Positions 46,482 to 55,691 of a stretch of 64,000 nucleotides of DNA are shown piece by piece. The position numbers were made by a program, and so were the translations under genes. How positions within the stretch are numbered: the stretch's first letter is position 1; each line of letters begins with the position of its first letter. The DNA is taken from positions 239,276 through 303,275 of the forward strand of contig DATMPC010000011.1 in the NCBI GenBank assembly GCA_035567895.1, given 5' to 3'. Origin of the DNA: Terriglobales bacterium. GTDB taxonomy: Bacteria; Acidobacteriota; Terriglobia; Terriglobales; Acidobacteriaceae. The notes beneath the pieces were generated by a model that saw only the letters and a list, made by a program, of their open reading frames with translations, was not told the origin of the DNA and made no database searches.

Positions 46482-48041
46482 TCAGTGAATGGTGAGTGCC
46501 ACAGGTGTCGTATGGCTTATCGCACCAGACGTACCGGTTACCATTACTGTCACCGTGCTGCCAGTGGACGAATTGGAACTGGAACCACAACCTGCCGTAA
46601 GTAGCAGGCCAAGCGCCAGCACGCACACTATTCCTGACCAGAGTATAAGTTTCCATCGCCTAACCATGGATTGGCGATTCCGTCTGCGGAAAGCAAATAC
46701 CATACCCAGCGGAGCCAGGCCAGAGAAGGGCAACCAACCCATCATTCCAGCTGTGACGTACCCCCCGGGCGGGGCCATCGCAGATGTAGCGAGCATTAAC
46801 GTAGAGCTAGCAATGCTCGATCCAGGAGTAATTGTCGTCGGCGAGAAAGAGCAAGTTACACCTGCCGGAGCAGTGCAACTCAGCGAGATCGCTCCGCTAA
46901 ACCCTCCGCTCCCGCTAGCACTGACGGATATATCAGTCGACTGTCCTTGGGCTAGACTCAGACTTTGTGATGAGACGATTAATGTAAAGTCGCCTGTGGT
47001 AACGGCGCTCGCAGGTATCATCGTCGCAAACAAGCCACTGCTCAGAGTAGGTCCTCCTGCCGTGAAGTAGAGAGTATTTGGATCTCCTGTCCCACCTGCT
47101 CCAAATACCATGTCCCACAAGCCCGGGTTGGCAATCACATTGTTTGCACTGTCGGTAACTTGGCCCAGAGACTTTCCCGTGGAATCGAATGCGCTAATCG
47201 TACCGTCGCCGAAATTCCCTACCAGGATGGCATTCGAAAACGTTCCAAAGGACGCTGGTGTCGCAACCACTCCCCAGGGAGCGTTCAGCTGTCCGCCGGT
47301 CGCGAATGTCTTCACAAAGTTTCCATTCATATCAAAGATGTCCACGACACCGATCCCAGCACCGCGAACCGGACGACGCATTGTGGCATCTTGCATCGCG
47401 TATGCAACATAAACCTGATTATTGATGACGTGGACAGCGTGTGGAGCAAATCCCGGCGGAAGGTTGGGATCGGTAAACGAGCCCGAGAGTGATGTGGGCT
47501 TGAAGTTGCGGTCAAACACGTCGATTTTCCCGCTGCTGAAGTTGGCGGCCAAAAGGAAGTTGGCCGAGCCATTATTCAGCAATGCGAGGCCTTTGTAGTC
47601 CGCCCCGCTTTGGGAATTGTCGAATGCCACGACGGCGCTGTTGGTGCCAGTCCAGTTAGCGATAGTGCCATCATCGGTGTCGAAGATAAAAGCGCCTCCG
47701 TTGAAATCGGCGCTGCTGTTAGCCACGATCCCGGTCGGGCAGCCGGGGCTGCAAGGACTCACCGAAGCGCTCGGTATCGTCACCACTAATTGCTGCTTGT
47801 TGCCTTGGGCATCGTACAAGGTTGAAGTGCCGCTACGATTATTGGCAACCCAGAATGGATTACCCGGAAGAAAAGCTATTCCCCACGGGTTAATCAGTTG
47901 AGGGTCTGTTTGATTCGCCACACCGCTCGTGTTGGCCGTTAAGTTCGTTTGCTTGTAGCCGATTTGCTGAGCCAAAAGAATGGAAGGACTGCTTATCATT
48001 GTGCCCAGCGCAAGTAATAATAAAGCGACTCTACTAATCAT
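46482..48041 (-). CDS. Secreted TIGR03118 family protein with Ig-like and membrane C-terminus
   Basis: A 519-residue exported protein. GGAG lies 5 bases before ATG 48041, and a signal peptide (VALLLLALGTMISSPSILLA) follows. The TIGR03118 domain starts at YKQTNLTANTSGVANQTDPQ and contains LINPWGIAFLPGNPFWVANN, FIFDTDDGTIANW, NFSSGKIDVFDRNF and INNQVYVAYAMQD. A C-terminal Ig-like module (FTLIVSSQSLSLAQGQST ... AGVTCSFSPTTITPG) and a membrane segment with RRRNRQ follow. The function of TIGR03118 is unknown; it looks like a propeller. A paralogue lies at 50616-51821. A sigma-54-like promoter is found upstream. Confidence 0.9.
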   Translation of the reverse strand: MISRVALLLLALGTMISSPSILLAQQIGYKQTNLTANTSGVANQTDPQLINPWGIAFLPGNPFWVANNRSGTSTLYDAQGNKQQLVVTIPSASVSPCSPGCPTGIVANSSADFNGGAFIFDTDDGTIANWTGTNSAVVAFDNSQSGADYKGLALLNNGSANFLLAANFSSGKIDVFDRNFKPTSLSGSFTDPNLPPGFAPHAVHVINNQVYVAYAMQDATMRRPVRGAGIGVVDIFDMNGNFVKTFATGGQLNAPWGVVATPASFGTFSNAILVGNFGDGTISAFDSTGKSLGQVTDSANNVIANPGLWDMVFGAGGTGDPNTLYFTAGGPTLSSGLFATMIPASAVTTGDFTLIVSSQSLSLAQGQSTDISVSASGSGGFSGAISLSCTAPAGVTCSFSPTTITPGSSIASSTLMLATSAMAPPGGYVTAGMMGWLPFSGLAPLGMVFAFRRRNRQSMVRRWKLILWSGIVCVLALGLLLTAGCGSSSNSSTGSTVTVMVTGTSGAISHTTPVALTIH

Positions 48042-48163
48042 CGGTACTCCAGTTGCATTTGTTGAGATAAGTATCGGAACAGACCGCTGTTTTGTCAGCA
48101 CTTGTTGGAAGGAACTGTTTTTATCCTTGAAATGGCTGCTGCTCTCCCGCCCGGCGAGTGAGC

Positions 48164-48179
48164 AGCACAAGTAGTTCCA
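48164..48179 (-). promoter_or_regulatory. Candidate sigma-54 promoter for the TIGR03118 gene
   Basis: On the minus strand this reads TGGAACTACTTGTGCT, GG-N10-GC, close to the sigma-54 consensus. Predicted start is near 48153, leaving a leader of about 112 bases. Confidence 0.5.
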
Positions 48180-48274
48180 AAGTAGGCATCGCCAGAAGTT
48201 TCGACGCTTCTACTTGATTGCGGAACAACTTAGCGCGTCGCTGGCTGGGATGAGATGGGTGGAGCCCGCAGAAC

Positions 48275-48304
48275 CGCGACGAGCTTTCGTCGCGTGCGTC
48301 GATG
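48275..48304. promoter_or_regulatory. Palindrome and candidate activator box
   Basis: A perfect inverted repeat CGCGACGAGCTTTCGTCGCG (48275-48294) overlaps GTCGCGTGCGTCGATG (48289-48304), which resembles the box at 48649-48664 with one changed half-site. Both lie about 96-125 bp upstream of the -24 element at 48179. Confidence 0.35.
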
Positions 48305-48648
48305 GCTAGACTTGTCCGACAGCAGATCTTTTTTAGACGGCTAGCGAAGAGAGCCCTTACCACTGGCCGCTGTGTGAAGCCAGAGGCCAGAAGAGACGTT
48401 TCCTATTGCGGGAACCGCTCACTTCCAGCGACGATCAAATCTTGTCTCACGCTTGCGTGATCTGCTCGTTCGAACGGATCCGTTGTCTCGATGAAAGTAC
48501 AGTTCTGCTGCTGCTCGCGCGAACAATGGCAATCGTGTTGTTTGGCTGCAGGAGATCTCCGAGCAAGTTCATTCCACCATAATCATCGATGAAAGGCATT
48601 ACGTTGGGCCAAGAGCGCAGCAATGAAGACGAGGGAGTTGAGAAAGTC

Positions 48649-48664
48649 GTCGACAGAGTCGACG
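48649..48664. promoter_or_regulatory. Candidate activator box upstream of the PQQ-type gene
   Basis: GTCGACAGAGTCGACG has two TCGAC half-sites with 5 bases between TCGA cores, one fewer than in the boxes at 41277 and 44082. A third half-site (CTGTCGAG) follows at 48673-48680. It is about 125 bp upstream of the -24 element at 48789. Confidence 0.4.
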
Positions 48665-48788
48665 GTTAGACACTGTCGAGACGGGATTTTGTCACTTTAT
48701 CTGGGTGTGCATTTTTCACTATCAAAGATCAGCGGCTAAGTTGTTCGGCAATCGAGCAAAACCTCAGGTTCCTCTTGGTCCCCAACTC

Positions 48789-48804
48789 TGGCAGAGTGCG
48801 TGCA
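48789..48804 (+). promoter_or_regulatory. Candidate sigma-54 promoter for the PQQ-type/TIGR03118 operon
   Basis: TGGCAGAGTGCGTGCA has GG and GC exactly 10 bases apart, with TGGCA and TGCA intact. Predicted start is near 48815, 40 bases before the ATG. Confidence 0.6.
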
Positions 48805-48854
48805 CGCAAGAGAATGCAAGCGAGCAGACCGCACGCGAATTCCAAGGAGAATAA

Positions 48855-50456
48855 ATGGACAGAGTAGTGAGGAATCGTAACTGGTTCTTGCCAATTACGG
48901 CGTTGACCAGCGTTCTTTTCTTGATCCCGGTACTAAGCGCGCAAAATCAATCACAGGAGCCCGTATCTAAGCAGTGGCAAATCGCCGGACAGAATCTTGG
49001 TAACACGTGGAGCCAGCCGGCAGAGCATTCAATAAGCCCTGCCACCGTCAGGAACCTCAGCCCAAAATGGGTATTCACAACCGGTGGAGATGTTTCTGCC
49101 ACTCCTACCGTAGATGAGGATGCAGTCTACTTCCCGGATTGGGGCGGCAACCTGTTCGCAGTGAAGAAAGAAAGCGGCCGTCTCATCTGGTCTCGCAAGA
49201 TCTCCGACTACGATGGCGTCGACGGAGCTATCTCTCGTGTTAGTCCTGCCGTGGATGGAAACCAGGTAATCATCGGGGACATTCTCAGTTCCAAAGCGGT
49301 TCACAACGGGGCGAATGTGATCGCGGTAGATAGGCAAACAGGAACCCTGCGGTGGATTACACAGGTCGAGACTCATCCGGCAGCAATCATTACTGGATCT
49401 CCGGTTATCTTCGATGGCGTTGTTTACATTGGCGTTTCTTCGAATGAAGAAACTCTGGCGACCAATCCCGCATATCCGTGTTGCAGCTTTCGCGGCAGCA
49501 TAGTGGCGCTCGATGAGAAGACTGGTGTGATCCTTTGGAAGACCTTTGACATGCCCGACAACGGCGGGCGAGCGGACCAATACAGCGGTGGCGCGGTGTG
49601 GCAACCGCCGGCGATTGATCCTAAGCGCGGCACACTCTTCATCGGTACGGGAAACAACTACACCGTTCCCGCAGATGTCATCGCTTGCCAGAACGCGACT
49701 CCGACTGCGAACTGCACTGCGCCTGACGATTTCTTCGACACTGCTCTCGCGTTGGATTTAAAGACCGGGCAGGTTAAGTGGTCAAAAAAGCTGCAAAGCT
49801 TTGACACTTGGACAGTAGCCTGCATAACTTCTTCCGGTCCAAACCCGAATTGTCCTGTACCCAGCAGCCCGGATTTCGATCTCGGAGGATCAGGACCTAA
49901 TCTGGTGGGCAACATTGTCGGTTTTGGTCAAAAGAGCGGCATCTTTTGGGCGCTCAATGCCGATGACGGCAACATCGTTTGGAGTACGCCAGTTGGTCCA
50001 GGCGCTTCGCTCGGAGGCATTGAGTGGGGTACCGCAACTGACGGTAAGCGCATTTATGTCGCGATCGCCAACAGCGATCATCTCCCTTACACCTTGGTGC
50101 CCTCGGGACAGCAGATTACGTGGGGAGCGTGGAGCGCACTTGATGTCGCCACTGGGAAGATCCTTTGGCAGACGGCAGATCCAATTGCCGGCAGCATTGA
50201 CCGGGGTTCGGTAAGTGTTGCAAACGGGGTCATGTACGCGGGTTCTAATTCGGGACAGATGTATGCCCTCGACACGACAACTGGAAACGTCCTCTGGAAT
50301 TTCGCCAGCGGAGGCACAGTCATCGATGGCCCATCTATCGTGGACGGCACCCTCTATTGGGGATCCGGGTACCGGGAAATCCTGGGAACCGGAAACAACA
50401 AAGTCTACGCGTTTGCTTTAGGCGGCGAAAAAGATCACGGCAAGCCCTCCGAGTGA
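48855..50456 (+). CDS. Secreted PQQ-type quinoprotein-like beta-propeller
   Basis: A 533-residue exported protein; AAGGAG lies close to the ATG and a signal peptide (ITALTSVLFLIPVLSA) follows. It has repeated PQQ-blade motifs such as VDRQTGTLRWITQ, LDEKTGVILWKTF, LDLKTGQVKWSKK, LNADDGNIVWSTP, LDVATGKILWQTA and LDTTTGNVLWNFA. A vicinal cysteine pair (NPAYPCCSFRG) resembles the one conserved in quinoprotein dehydrogenases. Order and length are reminiscent of polyvinyl-alcohol dehydrogenase-like quinoproteins, but no cytochrome domain is present. It probably oxidises an alcohol in the periplasm; this is inference. It is followed by a TIGR03118 gene after 159 bases. Confidence 0.88.
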   Translation: MDRVVRNRNWFLPITALTSVLFLIPVLSAQNQSQEPVSKQWQIAGQNLGNTWSQPAEHSISPATVRNLSPKWVFTTGGDVSATPTVDEDAVYFPDWGGNLFAVKKESGRLIWSRKISDYDGVDGAISRVSPAVDGNQVIIGDILSSKAVHNGANVIAVDRQTGTLRWITQVETHPAAIITGSPVIFDGVVYIGVSSNEETLATNPAYPCCSFRGSIVALDEKTGVILWKTFDMPDNGGRADQYSGGAVWQPPAIDPKRGTLFIGTGNNYTVPADVIACQNATPTANCTAPDDFFDTALALDLKTGQVKWSKKLQSFDTWTVACITSSGPNPNCPVPSSPDFDLGGSGPNLVGNIVGFGQKSGIFWALNADDGNIVWSTPVGPGASLGGIEWGTATDGKRIYVAIANSDHLPYTLVPSGQQITWGAWSALDVATGKILWQTADPIAGSIDRGSVSVANGVMYAGSNSGQMYALDTTTGNVLWNFASGGTVIDGPSIVDGTLYWGSGYREILGTGNNKVYAFALGGEKDHGKPSE

Positions 50457-50615
50457 GACCGATGGCGTGCATGCATTGTTTCGTCAGCTAACCGAACGAT
50501 AGACCTTTCAATCACACCAACTCCAGCCGTGGCGACTCACACGACGTCTCGATGCGTGTGGGTCGCACCAGCTGCTCACCCACCAACGGTTGTCAATATC
50601 AAAGGAGAATTGCAG

Positions 50616-51821
50616 ATGAAGTCGCTTTTGCACGTTTGCGCGAGTGCAGCATTGGCTCTAATTACGGGATCTACTTGCTTTGGGCAGCACTACACCCAAA
50701 CGAATCTTGTTTCCAATACCGCTGGAGTCGCTCCCGTCACCGATCCTCAACTGATCAATCCTTGGGGTGTGTCCCGAGGCTCCGCCAGCCCATGGTGGGT
50801 TTCGGATGAAGCAACCGGGCTCAGCACTCTTTACAACGGAGCAGGCGCCAAGCAATCTCTGGTAGTCACCATCCCGCCGGCCGATCCGAATAATAAGAAC
50901 ACACCAACGGGTACCCCAACCGGCACCATCGCCAACGGCAGCCAAACAGATTTTTTGCTGGCCCCAGGAAAACCAGCCGCATTCATCTTTTCTACAATTG
51001 ATGGCACCATTGCCGCATGGAACCCAACGGTAGCTATAGCCCAAGGAGCGGCACCGCCTTCGACACACGCTGTAACCGTGGCCAAGACCAGCGATGGTTC
51101 CAGCTACACCGGCCTGACCAGCGCTTTCGTTGATGGCAATCGCTTTCTCTACGCGGCCAATTTCGGCAAGGGACGCGTAGATGTTTATGACAGCACATTC
51201 CAGCCTGTAGCACTCTCGAAGAAGAACGCAGACGGAAATTCCTCCAATGACGATCGTACGTTTTCCGAAAAGTCTTTTGTGGATGAGACTCTGCCCGGCT
51301 CTTACGTGCCTTTCAACGTCCAAGCCATCGGCAACGATATTGTCGTTACCTACGCGCTCCATCAGGAAGGTTCCCGTTTTGAAACAGATGACCCGGGCTT
51401 AGGCTTTGTGGACGTCTACAGTTCCACAGGCCGTCTGTTACAGCGACTGGAACACGGTGATTGGCTGAACGCTCCCTGGGGTGTGGCTCTGGCTCCTCTG
51501 GATTTCGGACGCTTCAGTCACGATCTGCTCATTGGGCAATTCGCAGGTGGAGGAAACTCCGAGTCCAGTGGCTTCATTGCTGCGTACGATCTGACTACGG
51601 GTAAATTTGATGGACTGTTGCAGGATGCAAGCGGGAAGCCGCTGTCCATCAATGGCATCTGGTCCCTCAGCCCTGGGAATGTTAGTCCTGCTAACAGCGA
51701 TGCGGCTGCCGCACCCGCCGCACAGATCTACTTTACCGCCGGGCCAAATCACGGTTCCGGAGGATTGTTTGGTTACTTGACCGCGGTTTCGACGGAGTTG
51801 ACTGAGGGAAACTCCCAGTAA
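50616..51821 (+). CDS. Secreted TIGR03118 family protein
   Basis: A 401-residue exported protein. AAAGGAG precedes ATG 50616 and a signal peptide (LHVCASAALALITGSTCFG) follows. The TIGR03118 domain begins YTQTNLVSNTAGVAPVTDPQ and has LINPWGVSRGSASPWWVSDE, FIFSTIDGTIAAW, NFGKGRVDVYDSTF and LNAPWGVALAPLDFG. It lacks the Ig and membrane extensions of its paralogue at 46482-48041. The long ORF upstream of this ATG has no leader and was rejected as start. It is probably co-transcribed with the quinoprotein-like gene. Confidence 0.92.
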   Translation: MKSLLHVCASAALALITGSTCFGQHYTQTNLVSNTAGVAPVTDPQLINPWGVSRGSASPWWVSDEATGLSTLYNGAGAKQSLVVTIPPADPNNKNTPTGTPTGTIANGSQTDFLLAPGKPAAFIFSTIDGTIAAWNPTVAIAQGAAPPSTHAVTVAKTSDGSSYTGLTSAFVDGNRFLYAANFGKGRVDVYDSTFQPVALSKKNADGNSSNDDRTFSEKSFVDETLPGSYVPFNVQAIGNDIVVTYALHQEGSRFETDDPGLGFVDVYSSTGRLLQRLEHGDWLNAPWGVALAPLDFGRFSHDLLIGQFAGGGNSESSGFIAAYDLTTGKFDGLLQDASGKPLSINGIWSLSPGNVSPANSDAAAAPAAQIYFTAGPNHGSGGLFGYLTAVSTELTEGNSQ

Positions 51822-52367
51822 TCTCGCTCGAAGTCCAGTGGAGTACGACGGGAAACGCGGCAAGTAAGAACACTGTCCGCGTTTCCTAGTCGTGTCAGGT
51901 AAACCAAAGCTCCAACGCAGAGAAAGGGAATATTTCGGCTTGAGTGTCGGTTTTGCGTAGTAGTTATGGCTAGACCGGGATAGTTCCGCTCGCAAAGGGA
52001 GCTTATTGTCGAGTCCAAGCACAGCGCAAAGGTTTTCTCGCCCGTATTACGAAGGAGAAAAGAAGTGAGTAGTGGAATCATGCCTTCGCTGTCGGTGTTG
52101 ATTCGTATGACAGGTTGTCTTGCGCAAGAAGAATTAACAATTCAACATAAATCAAAACAGAAGCGACTGTATGCAGCAGCGACAATCTAGAGTTCTGCGG
52201 GCGCAGTGGTTCGACGCGACACTCCATGACATGCACCGGGACTTGCAAGCAGTCGTAGGTCTTTGTCTCTCGTCAAGCTCCATGCACATGGCTGTGTCAG
52301 ACCCCGGAGTTACTAAGTGAGAGTGCATTCATAGCAACAACATTTCAACCGACAATACGTGAGGATC
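51822..52367. other. Intergenic, no gene recognised
   Basis: 546 bases upstream of the TonB receptor. I checked plus-strand GG-N10-GC spacing by eye here and found no sigma-54-like promoter. Short open frames on both strands lack coding character. Likely leader and promoter for the receptor. Confidence 0.5.
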
Positions 52368-55300
52368 ATGATTATAAGAGCAAGTAAGAGTATAAGCTAT
52401 TCCGTCGGTATCTGCCTGATGCTGGCGCTTACAGCTGTATTCACCTTCGGGCAAGCTATAAGCGGAGATCTTGTCGGCACGATTACTGACCAGAGCGGCG
52501 CCGCCGTTCCTAACGCTACCGTCACAGCCTCGAACACAGCAACGGGAATTAAAAATACAACGCGAAGTAATGCAAGCGGAGAGTACCACTTTGCTAATCT
52601 CTCAGTGGGTATTTATGACATTTCAGCGAATAGCGCCGGATTCGCCAACTCCTTGGTGCGCAATTTCAACGTTGAACTAAACAAGACTTCTACGGCAAAC
52701 CTCGTGCTGAGTGTTGCCGGAGGGGCGACAAGCGTAGAAGTCACAGACACTGCTCCGGCAATCGATACGACCACTGCGCAGGTGCAGACCACTTTCGAGC
52801 AGAAACAGACTCAGGATATCCCTGCCGCTGCGATTGGCCTGGGAGTACTCAACCTCTCGCTGCTCAGCTCAGGAGTGGCCAACACGGGCGGCATCGGCGC
52901 TGGCGAAGGGCCTTCTGTAGGAGGTCAACGGCCGCGCAACAATAACTTCACCATCGAAGGCGTCGATAACAATAACAAATCGATCACCGGACCATTAGTC
53001 TTCATTCCGAACGATGCAATTCAGAATTTTACTGTATTGCAAAATCAATTCAGCCCTGAGTTTGGCCATTCGTCTGGCGGACAGTTTAATAGTGTCGTTG
53101 TTAACGGCACTAACACTTTTCACGGTCGCCTCTACGAATACTTTCAGAATCGTAATTTGGATGCAATCGACGCCGCCACGGCCAGAAACGGAAATACCTC
53201 AAATCCACGATACGATCAAAATCGTCTCGGCTTCCAGATTGGCGGGCCGGTCATTAAGAACAAGGTCTTCTTCTTTTCTAACTTTGAATACAATCCTGTC
53301 GCCAATGGCATTTCGTCGCAGGTTTGCGCGCCAACGGCGGCCGGATATGCAACCCTAGCCGGCATTCCTACTGTCTCGAAAAACAACCTCCAGGTACTTC
53401 AGAAGTTCCTTCCTGCCGGCACCGTTCCTGACGCGAATAACGTCGCTTGTGCCGGCAACACGGAACCGATTACGTCAGGTACGGGCACGGTGAACGTACC
53501 GGTCGCGCTGTTTCCTATTACGGGAAGCACCTTCACCAATCAGTATTACTCGACCAACAGCATGGACTGGAACATCTCCGACAAGGATCAGGTTCGCGGC
53601 CGTTATGTATACAACAAACTCGATGGTCTTGACGCCGCTGCCGGCCTCCCGGCGTTCTTCCAGACCGAGCCGCAACGCTTTCACCTTTTTACTTTGAGCG
53701 AATTTCACACGTTCACTCCCAACCTCACCAACGAGTTTCGTCTGGGTTACAACCGTTTCTCCCAGATCATTCCTGCCGGAAACTTCTTATTTCCTGGCCT
53801 GGACCAATTCCCTAATATCACTATCGATTCTTTGACTGCGAACATAGGGCCGGATCCCAACGCACCCCAGAGTACGGTACAGAACACTTATCAAGCGGTT
53901 GAGAATTTGAGCTGGGTGAAGGGAAAGCACAACTTCAAATTCGGAGTTGAAGGTCGTAAATACATCTCGCCTCAGTCGTTCACACAGCGCCAGAGAGGTG
54001 ACTACGAATATGGCAGCCTCGATGTTTTCCTGCGCGATCTGAGTCCAGACCAGTTCGGTGAGCGCAGCACCGGAAACTTCTTTTACTATGGCGATCAAAG
54101 CGCGATTTACGCCTATGGCAACGACACATGGCGCGTGACCAAGAATCTTTCTCTGAATTTAGGACTGCGTTACGAATTTACGTCGGTGCCCACAGGCGAG
54201 AGGACGCAGGCCTTGAATTCCGCCGCCAGTGTCCCAGGACTAATCAACTTCCAAGAGCCACAACCGCAGTATGGCAACTTCGCTCCCCGTCTTGGCTTTG
54301 CCTATTCGCCCGGCGATAGTGGGAATACCTCCATCCGGGGCGGTTTTGGTATCGCCTACGACGTACTCTACGACAACTTAGGTACCCTCTCGTTCCCGCC
54401 CCAGTTCAGCGGCACGCAGGATGTAAATACGAACGTATCTTCCCCAAATTTTCTGGCTAATGGTGGTTTGCCGCCTGGCACAGGAGGGCTGCAGACGTTT
54501 CCTACCGTCCAGGCACAGCGCGCCGGTACTGCCGCATTCGTTCCCAACCAGCAACTGCCGTACTCTGAGGAGTGGAACCTGGGCATTCAACATGTTTTTG
54601 GTAAGTCCTACACCGTTGAAGTCCGATACCTGGGAAGTCGGGGCATTCACCTTCCAGTTCAAGACCGCATCAATCGTCAAGCCGTGGTTGGACCGGACAA
54701 TTTTCTTCCCACGTTCAATGATCCCGCCACGGTTCCGTCTCAGGCACAGCTAAACACAATGAAGACCCTCGACCAGGTGCAGGCATTCAGGTCCAGCTTT
54801 GTGCCTGGGTTTGAGGCGGCGGGTTTTAGCAGTAACATCACGGCGTTCGAGCCCTTTGGGAGTTCGATCTACCATGGCTTGGCCACGTCGGTCAGCCGTC
54901 GCTTCGAGCACGGCTTGGAATTCAATGTGGCGTACACCTGGAGTCATCTGATCGACGACAGCACCGCGGACGTGTTTTCCACTGTGCTCACACCGCGCCG
55001 TCCGCAAGACGGCCAGAATGTCGCGGCGGATCGAAGTACTTCGGCCCTCGACCGCAGGCAACGGCTCACCATCAGCACGATCTACGATCTCCCGTTCTTC
55101 AAGCAATCCAACTGGCTTATGAAAAATGTCGTCGGCAACTGGGAGATCGCGCCCATCTATACCTTTGAATCTCCGGAATACGCAACGGTCCAGAGCGCAA
55201 CGGACGCCAATCTGGCGGGTGACACTTTCACCGATCGTGCGATATTTAATCCCCTGGGCGTATCCGGGGTTGGAAGCGGCGTGAGTCCCCTGACGAACTC

Positions 55301-55691
55301 ACAGGGCCAGGTCGTGGCTTATGTCGCGAATAACCCCAACGCTCAATACATAGTGGCAGGTGTCGGTGCGTTGACCAATACATCGAGAAATACTCTCGCG
55401 CTGCCGCGTACTAATAACTGGGACCTGTCGCTTGTGAAGCGCGTTAGTTTCAACGATAGGATGTCCTTTGAGTTTCTAGCCCAAGCCTTCAACGTGTTCA
55501 ATCACTCTCAATATCTACCCGGCTCCATTAATCAAATCAATGCCGTAAGCCTGATTGGCAAGCCGCTGGACTTTACGACTACTGCCACTCGCAACTTTCT
55601 GACGCCAAGTTCGCCGACGTTCGACAAACCAAATCTGGTCTTTCCAAACAACGCTCGGACTATGCAGCTTGGAGCGAAATTCATTTTCTGA
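52368..55691 (+). CDS. Oar-like TonB-dependent receptor with carboxypeptidase-regulatory domain
   Basis: A 1107-residue outer membrane protein. A signal peptide (GICLMLALTAVFTFGQ) is followed by a carboxypeptidase-regulatory-like beta-sandwich (about 30-110: VGTITDQSGAAVPNATVTAS, SGEYHFANLSVGIYDISANS), then a plug (FTIEGVDNNNKSITGPLVFI, NQFSPEFGHSSGGQFNSVV) and a large 22-strand barrel. The C-terminus LGAKFIF ends in the aromatic residue needed for barrel assembly. A canonical TonB box is not evident, as is usual for this family. It likely imports large organic ligands, perhaps polysaccharide fragments. The ATG at 52368 is preferred; GTG 9 bases upstream is possible. Confidence 0.93.
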   Translation: MIIRASKSISYSVGICLMLALTAVFTFGQAISGDLVGTITDQSGAAVPNATVTASNTATGIKNTTRSNASGEYHFANLSVGIYDISANSAGFANSLVRNFNVELNKTSTANLVLSVAGGATSVEVTDTAPAIDTTTAQVQTTFEQKQTQDIPAAAIGLGVLNLSLLSSGVANTGGIGAGEGPSVGGQRPRNNNFTIEGVDNNNKSITGPLVFIPNDAIQNFTVLQNQFSPEFGHSSGGQFNSVVVNGTNTFHGRLYEYFQNRNLDAIDAATARNGNTSNPRYDQNRLGFQIGGPVIKNKVFFFSNFEYNPVANGISSQVCAPTAAGYATLAGIPTVSKNNLQVLQKFLPAGTVPDANNVACAGNTEPITSGTGTVNVPVALFPITGSTFTNQYYSTNSMDWNISDKDQVRGRYVYNKLDGLDAAAGLPAFFQTEPQRFHLFTLSEFHTFTPNLTNEFRLGYNRFSQIIPAGNFLFPGLDQFPNITIDSLTANIGPDPNAPQSTVQNTYQAVENLSWVKGKHNFKFGVEGRKYISPQSFTQRQRGDYEYGSLDVFLRDLSPDQFGERSTGNFFYYGDQSAIYAYGNDTWRVTKNLSLNLGLRYEFTSVPTGERTQALNSAASVPGLINFQEPQPQYGNFAPRLGFAYSPGDSGNTSIRGGFGIAYDVLYDNLGTLSFPPQFSGTQDVNTNVSSPNFLANGGLPPGTGGLQTFPTVQAQRAGTAAFVPNQQLPYSEEWNLGIQHVFGKSYTVEVRYLGSRGIHLPVQDRINRQAVVGPDNFLPTFNDPATVPSQAQLNTMKTLDQVQAFRSSFVPGFEAAGFSSNITAFEPFGSSIYHGLATSVSRRFEHGLEFNVAYTWSHLIDDSTADVFSTVLTPRRPQDGQNVAADRSTSALDRRQRLTISTIYDLPFFKQSNWLMKNVVGNWEIAPIYTFESPEYATVQSATDANLAGDTFTDRAIFNPLGVSGVGSGVSPLTNSQGQVVAYVANNPNAQYIVAGVGALTNTSRNTLALPRTNNWDLSLVKRVSFNDRMSFEFLAQAFNVFNHSQYLPGSINQINAVSLIGKPLDFTTTATRNFLTPSSPTFDKPNLVFPNNARTMQLGAKFIF

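Larger units (their letters stand above)
48042..48854. other. 813-base divergent regulatory region
   Basis: No credible gene was found between the two divergent transcription units. The region holds two sigma-54-like promoters in opposite directions, with TCGA boxes and a perfect 20-nt palindrome (all listed separately), and a GACGGGATTTTGTCA stretch at 48680-48694 similar to one at 44061-44075. Confidence 0.55.
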
